Position numbers and translations under genes: made by a program
Part shown: one piece after another, positions 58,180 to 64,000 of the stretch
How positions within the stretch are numbered: the stretch's first letter is position 1
Layout: every line of letters begins with the position of its first letter
The notes under the pieces: model-generated
What the model was told of the DNA's origin: nothing
Seen by the model: the letters and a program-made list of their open reading frames with translations, nothing else
Database searches by the model: none
Assembly: GCA_965248255.1 (NCBI GenBank)
Contig: CBDFIW010000003.1
Span: 2,294,001-2,358,000 of the forward strand
Origin: JAKZVK01 sp965248255
Lineage (GTDB): Bacteria; Acidobacteriota; Terriglobia; Bryobacterales; UBA6623
Length of the DNA: 64,000 nucleotides
Direction of reading: 5' to 3'

Positions 58180-59625
58180 CTAGCCCTCGAAGCCGCCGCT
58201 TTTCTCGAAGGCGTGGGCGAGCTTGAGCATGCAGGGTTCGGCGAAGTGGTCCACCAAGATCTGCATGCCGATCGGAAGGCCTTCGCTGGACGCGCCACAG
58301 GGAACGCTGATGCCCGCGATGCCCGCCAAGCTGGCGGTGATGGTGTAGATGTCGGAGAGGTACATCTCAAGCGGATCGGAGGTCTTCTCGCCGATCTTGA
58401 ACGCTGGGAACGGTGAGACGGGCGTGACGAGCGCGTCCACGTTCTCGAACGCCCTCTTGAAGTCCGAGGCGATTAGCGCGCGCACCTTTTGGGCTTTGAG
58501 GTAATAGGCGTCGTAGTAGCCGGCGCTTAGGACATAGGTGCCGAGGATGATGCGCCGCGTCACCTCGCGTCCGAAGCCCGCGGCGCGCGTCTTTCGGTAC
58601 ATCTCAGCGAGCGTCTCGGCCTTCTCGGAGCGCGCTGTGTAGCGCACTCCGTCGTACCTTGCCAGGTTGGCGCTGGCTTCAGCGGTACAGATGAGGTAGT
58701 ACGAGGCGATGGCGTAGTCGGTATGCGGCAGGCTGACTTCGACTACTTCGCAGCCGAGCCCCTTCAAAACCTCGAGGCCGTGCTCGATGCGGGCCGCCAC
58801 CTCCGCGTCCAGCCCCGATCCGAAATATTCCTTAGGGACTCCGATGCGCAGGCCTGTGACGTTGCCGTCTAACGAGGCGTGGTAGTCGGGCACATCGACG
58901 CCTCCGGAGGTCGAGTCGGCCGGGTCTCGCCCGGCAATGACCTTGAGCAGCGTGGCGCTGTCTTTCACCGTCCGCGAAAAAGGCCCGATGCAGTCGAGCG
59001 AGCTGGCGAAGGCGGTAAGGCCGTAGCGCGAGACGCGTCCGTAGGTGGGCTTGATACCGACAACGCCGCAAAACGACGCCGGCTGGCGGATCGAGCCGCC
59101 CGTGTCGGTACCGAGTGACACCGCAGCGAAGCCACCCGCCACCGCTGCCGCCGAGCCGCCGCTCGAGCCGCCGGGCACACGGTCAGGCGCGGCCGGATTG
59201 TGCACCGGATAGTAGCCTGAGTTTTCGTTCGACGAGCCCATCGCGAACTCATCGCAGTTGGTCTTGCCGAAGATCACGCCGCCGGCCTGCTCCAGGCGAA
59301 CGACGGCCGTGGCATCGTAGTGCGCGACGTAATTCTCCAAGATGCGTGACCCACAGGTTGTCCGCAGGCCCTTGGTGGTGATGACGTCTTTGACCGCGAC
59401 GGGGACACCGGCCAGCGGCCCGAGCGGCTTGCCGGCGGCGATGTCAGCGTCGACTTTCTCGGCCGCCGCCATCGCGCGCTCCGGAGCGAAATGGAGAAAC
59501 GCACCGTAGGTGTCGTTCTCGGCCTGCGAGACGCGCAGCGCTTCCTCAGCCAACTCCTTAGCGCTGAAACGGCGCTCAAGGAGTCCGTCGTGGATCTTGT
59601 CGAGCGTGAGCTGCTTGTAGTCCAT
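58180..59625 (-). CDS. gatA: Asp-tRNA(Asn)/Glu-tRNA(Gln) amidotransferase, subunit A
   Basis: 481 residues. Glutaminase subunit of the GatCAB complex that amidates misacylated Glu-tRNA(Gln) and/or Asp-tRNA(Asn). The amidase-signature catalytic triad is visible: the Lys in VPVAVKDVI, and the two serines in PGGSSGGSAAAVAGG and LGTDTGGSIRQPAS. The C-terminal SDIYTITASLAGIAGISVP is typical. The length is normal. gatC lies upstream, separated by 152 bp that contain a palindromic repeat; gatB is not in the window. Confidence 0.95.
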   Translation of the reverse strand: MDYKQLTLDKIHDGLLERRFSAKELAEEALRVSQAENDTYGAFLHFAPERAMAAAEKVDADIAAGKPLGPLAGVPVAVKDVITTKGLRTTCGSRILENYVAHYDATAVVRLEQAGGVIFGKTNCDEFAMGSSNENSGYYPVHNPAAPDRVPGGSSGGSAAAVAGGFAAVSLGTDTGGSIRQPASFCGVVGIKPTYGRVSRYGLTAFASSLDCIGPFSRTVKDSATLLKVIAGRDPADSTSGGVDVPDYHASLDGNVTGLRIGVPKEYFGSGLDAEVAARIEHGLEVLKGLGCEVVEVSLPHTDYAIASYYLICTAEASANLARYDGVRYTARSEKAETLAEMYRKTRAAGFGREVTRRIILGTYVLSAGYYDAYYLKAQKVRALIASDFKRAFENVDALVTPVSPFPAFKIGEKTSDPLEMYLSDIYTITASLAGIAGISVPCGASSEGLPIGMQILVDHFAEPCMLKLAHAFEKSGGFEG

Positions 59626-59713
59626 CGTGGCCGGGGTCTCTAGGGGGATCTAGTACAGCGCTTCGCAAGTTCAGTTACGTATCTGACTGGGGCATTGCCA
59701 TCCTGGCCGTCTC

Positions 59714-59733
59714 GGGCACGGCATGCCGTGCCC
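59714..59733. repeat. 20-bp palindrome, copy 2, between gatC and gatA
   Basis: GGGCACGGCATGCCGTGCCC, a perfect palindrome followed by CTACAT. It is nearly identical to 48075-48094. It could form a hairpin in the gatC-gatA message. Confidence 0.75.
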
Positions 59734-59777
59734 CTACATAGCAAACCGAAACGTCATCGTATTTGCAAAAGACACAA

Positions 59778-60077
59778 CTAGCGCTCGATGACTTTGGGGA
59801 CTTTGAAATGCCCGGCGCCGGATTGGGGTGCGGAGGCGAGAGCTTCTTCCTGTTCGAGCGAAGGCCGCGTCTCATCCTTACGGAAGGTGGCCGTCTCGCT
59901 GCCTTCGTAGATCACCTGCGCCATCGGCTCGACGTTCGACGTGTCGAGTTCGTTGAGCTTCTCGACGTAGGTGAGGATCTCTTCGAGGTCGGCGCGATAT
60001 CGTCCGATCTCCTCGTCGCTCAATTCGAGGTTGGCTAGGTCTGCGATGTAGCGGACCTCTTTCTCGCTGATCTTCAC
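59778..60077 (-). CDS. gatC: Asp-tRNA(Asn)/Glu-tRNA(Gln) amidotransferase, subunit C
   Basis: 99 residues. It stabilises GatA in the GatCAB complex. Typical order: VRYIADLANLELSDEEIGRY, DLEEILTYVEKLNELDTSNV, EPM, and RKDETRPSLEQEEALASAP; the ending FKVPKVIE matches the family. The DUF721 gene lies 42 bp upstream on the same strand. Confidence 0.93.
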   Translation of the reverse strand: MKISEKEVRYIADLANLELSDEEIGRYRADLEEILTYVEKLNELDTSNVEPMAQVIYEGSETATFRKDETRPSLEQEEALASAPQSGAGHFKVPKVIER

Positions 60078-60119
60078 GTGTAACCTACCTGGAAGCCGGC
60101 GCGCGGCTACGATGCCGCG

Positions 60120-60587
60120 CTAGGTTCCTGGGCCTCTGCGAGGGCCGCCGGTGGTCCCTTCGCGCGCGCGCTCAGAACGCGGCCGGCCAGTGGCTGTCTC
60201 AGCCCTACCGGGCGGTCGTGGCGTTACCTCCGTGTCAAGGGCTGGGGCGGCGCGGAAGCGAATCTTTTGCACGGCCTGTTGATCGATGGCGGCGTTGATG
60301 CGGTGGATGATGTGATCGCGCAAGCTCCGGAGTGTCTTCAACCAAACCTCGTCGCTGACTTCCACTTCGAGCGTGCCGCCACGCAACCGTGCCGGCGTGG
60401 CGCGCTCAGCGATCTCCGAACCGACGGTCGAAGGCCAATAGGACCGGATCAGGTCCTCGTCCGCCTGCTCGCCCCGAACGTTTTGCCGATAGACGAACGG
60501 CAACACTTCCTTGATAGGATTCACGAAATTCTTGGATGAAGAATGGGCTATTCTACCACGGGGATTTGTTGAGGGCCCTGAAGGCAT
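60120..60587 (-). CDS. DUF721/DciA-like protein
   Basis: 155 residues as read from ATG 60587; a GTG at 60524 (VNPIKEVLPFVYRQN) is an equally good start. The domain has IRSYWPSTVGSEIAERATPA, LRGGTLEVEVSDEVWLKTL and HIIHRINAAIDQQAVQKIRF, the usual DUF721 order; these proteins include DciA, which loads the replicative helicase. A disordered Pro/Arg-rich tail follows. It lies upstream of gatC and gatA. Confidence 0.78.
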   Translation of the reverse strand: MPSGPSTNPRGRIAHSSSKNFVNPIKEVLPFVYRQNVRGEQADEDLIRSYWPSTVGSEIAERATPARLRGGTLEVEVSDEVWLKTLRSLRDHIIHRINAAIDQQAVQKIRFRAAPALDTEVTPRPPGRAETATGRPRSERAREGTTGGPRRGPGT

Positions 60588-60702
60588 AGCTTGCGCCGGT
60601 GGTAAGCGCGGACCTCCGTCCGCGCGCCCGCGGATTCACATCCGGGGCTCTGAAGCGTGGATCGCACGGTTGCATCGGGTCAACGCTGCTACGCTCATTT
60701 GA

Positions 60703-61254
60703 ATGGCTCTGGTGCTCGCGTCCGCGTCGCCTCGGCGGAAGGAGATTCTCTCGAACGCCGGGATCGAGTTTACCGCGCGGCCGGCTGACGTCGATGAGAC
60801 CTTGCAAGCGGACGAGTCGCCCGAGGACTACGTGCGGCGGCTGGCGGAAGCCAAGGCGCGGGCCGTTTGGAGAGAAGGCGAGACGGTGCTCGGCGCCGAC
60901 ACGGTTGTCGTGGTTGATGACCACATTCTCGGCAAGCCCGCCGACGACAAGGACGCCGCGCGGATCCTGGGCCTGCTCTCAGGACGCCGGCATCGCGTAG
61001 TAACCGGCGTTTGCTTTTACGACGGCGAGCAGGTCCGCGGCGCGGTCGAGGAGAGTTCGGTCGAGTTCATCGAACTCAGCGGCCAGGAAATCGCCGCCTA
61101 CATCGCCACGGGCGAGACGACCGACAAAGCGGGCGCCTACGCCATCCAGGGCGGCGCGTCGAAGTTCGTCAGGCGCATCGAAGGCTGCTACTTCAATGTC
61201 GTGGGACTGCCCATCGCCCGCGTTTACGGGTTCATCCGCTCCAACTTGCGATAG
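60703..61254 (+). CDS. maf: Maf-family nucleotide pyrophosphatase
   Basis: 183 residues. It hydrolyses non-canonical or excess NTPs (dTTP/UTP type, or methylated bases). Motifs: LVLASASPRRKEILSNAG, ARPADVDE, VLGADTVVVVDDHILGKP, GRRHRVVTGVCFY and DKAGAYAIQGGASKFVRRIE with the second catalytic Asp/Gln set. The length is normal. The last 31 bases overlap the end of the convergent NtrC-type gene. Confidence 0.93.
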   Translation: MALVLASASPRRKEILSNAGIEFTARPADVDETLQADESPEDYVRRLAEAKARAVWREGETVLGADTVVVVDDHILGKPADDKDAARILGLLSGRRHRVVTGVCFYDGEQVRGAVEESSVEFIELSGQEIAAYIATGETTDKAGAYAIQGGASKFVRRIEGCYFNVVGLPIARVYGFIRSNLR

Positions 61255-62546
61255 AGTGTTTTGCGTTCGATGTTGAGGATCTGCGCCGCGCGGGTCTTGT
61301 TGCCTCCCGTGGCGGCGAGCACCTTGCGGATCTGCTCTTCCTCGGCGTCGGCGAGAGACTGAACGGCCTTCTTGCGTGGCTCGAGGTGCTCCAACGACTC
61401 GCGGACCGCGGTCACGTCGATGGTAGCAGTCGAGCCTAAGATCACCAGCCTTTCGAGCAGATGTTCGAGCTGGCGTACGTTGCCGGGCCACGTGTACTCG
61501 CCGAGCGCACGCACCGCGCCTGGGCTCAGGCGCACGTCGCGTCCGTACTGCTTGCGAAAACGTCGCAGAAACCGGTCAGTCAGGGGTTCGATATCGCTGC
61601 GGCGCTCCCGCAGGGGCGGTAGGCGGATGTGCACCACGTTTAGCCGGAACCACAGATCCTGCCGGAAGGCGCCCTCCTCGACGCGAGCCTGCAGATCGCG
61701 ATTGGTCGCCGCCACGACACGCGCGTCCACCTTGAGGGTCTTCGACGAACCCAGCGGCCGCACCTCCTTCTCCTGCAAAAACCGCAGCAGCCGTAACTGG
61801 AAGTTGCCCTCCACCTCGGCAACCTCGTCGAGAAAAACCGTGCCCCCTTCGGCGGACCCCAGCAGACCCGTGCGGTCACGCTCGGCGCCGGTGAACGCCC
61901 CGCGAACACTGCCGAACAGCTCGCTTTCCATCAGCGTGGGTGCGATCGAGCCGCAATCGACCGCCAGGAAGGGGCCGTGCGCGCGCGGGCTGTTCTTGTG
62001 GATCAGCCGGGCAACGAGTTCCTTGCCGGTCCCCGACTCGCCTTCGATCAGCACCGGCGCGTCGGTAGGCGCGGCCCGCGAGACCGTCTTATAGACCTCC
62101 ACCATCGGCGCGGAGAAGCCTAGCAACTCGGTGTCGGGAACCTGGGACGGCGCCAACGGACTGGCAGTTTTTTGCTCAAGATGACTCTCGGCGCGACGCA
62201 CCACGTCCAGCAGCCGCGACAGGTCAAAGGGTTTCGCGAGGTAGTCGAAGGCGCCGCGCCGGGTGGCTTCCATGACGGTTTCCATCGTCCCTTGGCCGGT
62301 GATGACGATGACCGCGCAGCCGGGGTTGTTGTCCTGGGCCGCGCGGAGCACGTCGAGCCCGCTGCGCTCATCGATATAGATATCGGTGATGACGATCGGG
62401 TAGGTGCCGTTGGCGAGCCGGGTCAGCGCCTCGTCGGTGGACGAGACGGCCTCGACCTCGAAGCCCTCGGCCTCGAGACCCGTCGAGAAGGTCGTCATCA
62501 AGGCGACATCGTCTTCGACGAAAAGAATGGTGGGGGTCGTGTTCAT
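61224..62546 (-). CDS. Sigma-54-dependent NtrC-family response regulator
   Basis: 440 residues. Receiver domain (about 6-120) with acidic pair in FVEDD and phospho-acceptor in IVITDIYIDERSGLDVL. AAA+ domain with Walker A GESGTGKE, the sigma-54 contact loop GAFTGAER, Walker B TVFLDEVAE and the arginine-finger region. A Fis-type helix-turn-helix closes it (GGNKTRAAQILNIERKTLYR). It activates sigma-54 promoters after phosphorylation, presumably by the kinase encoded 44 bp upstream. Target genes are unknown. Confidence 0.93.
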   Translation of the reverse strand: MNTTPTILFVEDDVALMTTFSTGLEAEGFEVEAVSSTDEALTRLANGTYPIVITDIYIDERSGLDVLRAAQDNNPGCAVIVITGQGTMETVMEATRRGAFDYLAKPFDLSRLLDVVRRAESHLEQKTASPLAPSQVPDTELLGFSAPMVEVYKTVSRAAPTDAPVLIEGESGTGKELVARLIHKNSPRAHGPFLAVDCGSIAPTLMESELFGSVRGAFTGAERDRTGLLGSAEGGTVFLDEVAEVEGNFQLRLLRFLQEKEVRPLGSSKTLKVDARVVAATNRDLQARVEEGAFRQDLWFRLNVVHIRLPPLRERRSDIEPLTDRFLRRFRKQYGRDVRLSPGAVRALGEYTWPGNVRQLEHLLERLVILGSTATIDVTAVRESLEHLEPRKKAVQSLADAEEEQIRKVLAATGGNKTRAAQILNIERKTLYRKLERMNP

Positions 62547-62590
62547 ATCTGCGCTTCCGCTACACGGCCGATAGGGCTTGGTGCGGGAAA

Positions 62591-64000
62591 TCAGCGGGCG
62601 GGCACTTCGTCGGGCGCTTCGCGCAAGGACGCCGCGGGCAACGACAGGGTGAAGCAGGAACCCTCGCCGACCCGGCTCTCGACCTCAATCGAGCCGCCAT
62701 GCCGGACGATAATCTCTTCCACAATCGCCAGACCGATCCCCGAACCGTTCTCTCCCGATTCGTGGGCCTGTCGCGTGCGATAGAACCGACGAAAGATATC
62801 CTTCAGGTCGGCTTTGTTGATACCGTAGCCGCGGTCGGCAACGGAGATGCGCACGCTTCCGTTTTCCTTCCAGGCGCGGACTGTAATGGTAGAACGTGCG
62901 GGCGAGTACTTAATCGCGTTGGTAAGCAGATTATAGCAGGCGTATTCGAGAAACTCGCGATCACCCCGTATCGTCGCATCGTGCGCGGGCTGGTAGTCGA
63001 CCTCGATGTGCTTGCGCCTTGCAGGTGGCGTGGCGCGCTCCAGGCAGGCCGCGAGCAGCTCGTCGGTCGAGACGTCGCCGCGATCGAGTTCGACTTCCCC
63101 GACCGAGAGACGCTCAACACTCAAGAACATTTCGACCATCCGGCCCAGGCGTACCGACTCGCGATGGATGAGGTCGGCGATTTCCTTGCGCTTTTTCTCA
63201 GAGAGCTGGTAGCGGCTGATCAACTCACTCGAGCCCTGAATCGTCGTCAGCGGCGTGCGCATCTCATGGGTCACGTAGTGGACGGCGCGCTGATAGCGGC
63301 TACGCTCGGTCTCAGCCCGCTGCAGGCCGCGGCGCACCCCCAGGTAGTGCAAGCCGGCCCCGCCAAGGAAACCGAGCCACGCCGTGGCAGCCACCGGCAC
63401 TAGAGCCAGGACTTGGCCACCGAGAAAAAACCCCAGCGGGACGACATGAGCGCCTGCCAATAGCGCAACCGCCAGAAGGATCGCCTTACGGTCTCCGAAC
63501 AAGGAAAAGTTCGCCGCCAGGGCGGTGGCGAACCCGACAGCGATCAACAGGACAAGCGTGTCCGGCGCTGTGACCAGAAACTCTCCCCGTGCCAGCGTTT
63601 CGTACGCGTTGGCGTTGATCTCGACGCCCGACATGGCCTGTCCGTAGGAGTAGGGCGTCATCAGAAACTGATCCGGCCCGCCCGGGACGACCACGCCGAC
63701 GAAGACCACCCGGTTGCGCACTAGCGTCGCAACTTCGGGGTTGTGGATCACCTCTACCAACGACAGCCGCTCGATGGGCGCCTCGGGGTTTACATAGCGA
63801 ATACGGAGGGCGCGGCCTTCCGCGTGGTAGGCCGGGATCACGAGGCTCCCGAGTTCGAGCGTGGATTCGGTCTCAACCACCGTTTCCGGGCCCTTGGAGA
63901 GGCGTAGCGCTTCGAGCGCCATCGCCCAGTGGCGGGTCGAGCCCGCGGCCTTGGCGAGTAGGATCCGCCGACAGACGCCGTCGTCATCGGGGTCGGCGTG
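62591..64000 (-). CDS. CHASE2-domain histidine kinase, N-terminus beyond the window
   Basis: The frame is open to the window edge, so the start lies outside. The visible part begins in an extracytoplasmic CHASE2 sensor (DPDDDGVCRRILL, TPYSYGQAMSGVEINANAY). Three membrane helices follow (VTAPDTLVLLIAVGFATALA, AILLAVALLAGAHVVPLGFF, LALVPVAATAWLGFLGGAGL). Then comes the HisKA domain with phospho-acceptor in YVTHEMRTPLTTIQG. The ATPase domain has YNLLTNAIKYSPA, VADRGYGINKADL and GENGSGIGLAIVEEI. It should phosphorylate the NtrC-type regulator. The sensed signal is unknown. Confidence 0.92.
   Translation of the reverse strand, partial: HADPDDDGVCRRILLAKAAGSTRHWAMALEALRLSKGPETVVETESTLELGSLVIPAYHAEGRALRIRYVNPEAPIERLSLVEVIHNPEVATLVRNRVVFVGVVVPGGPDQFLMTPYSYGQAMSGVEINANAYETLARGEFLVTAPDTLVLLIAVGFATALAANFSLFGDRKAILLAVALLAGAHVVPLGFFLGGQVLALVPVAATAWLGFLGGAGLHYLGVRRGLQRAETERSRYQRAVHYVTHEMRTPLTTIQGSSELISRYQLSEKKRKEIADLIHRESVRLGRMVEMFLSVERLSVGEVELDRGDVSTDELLAACLERATPPARRKHIEVDYQPAHDATIRGDREFLEYACYNLLTNAIKYSPARSTITVRAWKENGSVRISVADRGYGINKADLKDIFRRFYRTRQAHESGENGSGIGLAIVEEIIVRHGGSIEVESRVGEGSCFTLSLPAASLREAPDEVPAR

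Overview
The window reads as high-GC chromosomal DNA from a bacterium, most likely an acidobacterium of the Solibacter/Bryobacterales type. The best single clue is a 1121-residue secreted protein at 33580-36945 whose C-terminal third has the look of the Solibacter-associated TIGR03437 domain; a decayed fragment of the same kind lies near 47830. A futalosine-pathway menaquinone gene (mqnD), several Tat-exported metabolic enzymes and gatC/gatA fit the same picture. The taxonomic call is inference, because no rRNA or tRNA gene was seen.

Left end (1-7.8 kb): a mobile-element island. Two nearly identical IS630-family copies (411-1504 and 2398-3490) each sit inside an older gene. Removing each IS with one copy of its TA duplication restores the host reading frame. 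One host is a papain-fold amidase-like gene carrying three in-frame stop codons; the other is an unknown gene that has also lost its 5' end to a truncated IS4-family element. A group II intron with its reverse transcriptase (5184-7082) follows, then a decayed helix-turn-helix fragment.

Core region (7.8-25.6 kb): an exported SelA-like PLP enzyme, transketolase, an exported HEAT-repeat protein, mqnD, a stand-alone receiver, trpD divergent from sucC-sucD-ndk, a PilZ-like protein, a PAS-GGDEF-EAL protein, a SMP-30-type lactonase, rmuC, a methyltransferase and a frameshifted family 2 glycosyltransferase.

Second mobile patch (25.9-27.9 kb): an IS630-type element inserted into the TA of the CTAG target duplication of an IS5-family element, about 75 bp upstream of a zinc-finger/acidic protein gene that has an in-frame TGA near its start. 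A large TPR protein gene follows.

Middle and right (31.8-64 kb): M18 aminopeptidase; the TIGR03437 protein; an SGNH hydrolase; a Tat-exported 2-hydroxyacid dehydrogenase; a metF/PD40/PIG-L operon; a bacterial vitamin K carboxylase-like (HTTM) protein; a short enolase-superfamily protein coupled to a ceramidase-like hydrolase; and an exported protein made of three tandem RidA domains whose key arginines are exactly 128 residues apart. A possible sugar-acid catabolic group follows: HpcH/HpaI aldolase, a sodium symporter with a HEAT-like extension, an MDR dehydrogenase and a lactonase lipoprotein. The end holds mobA, a membrane glycosyltransferase with a radical SAM protein, gatA/gatC, a DUF721 protein, maf, and a CHASE2 histidine kinase with its NtrC-type regulator; the kinase runs off the right edge. 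Four REP-like double-hairpin repeats and two copies of a 20-bp palindrome are spread through intergenic DNA from 48 to 60 kb.
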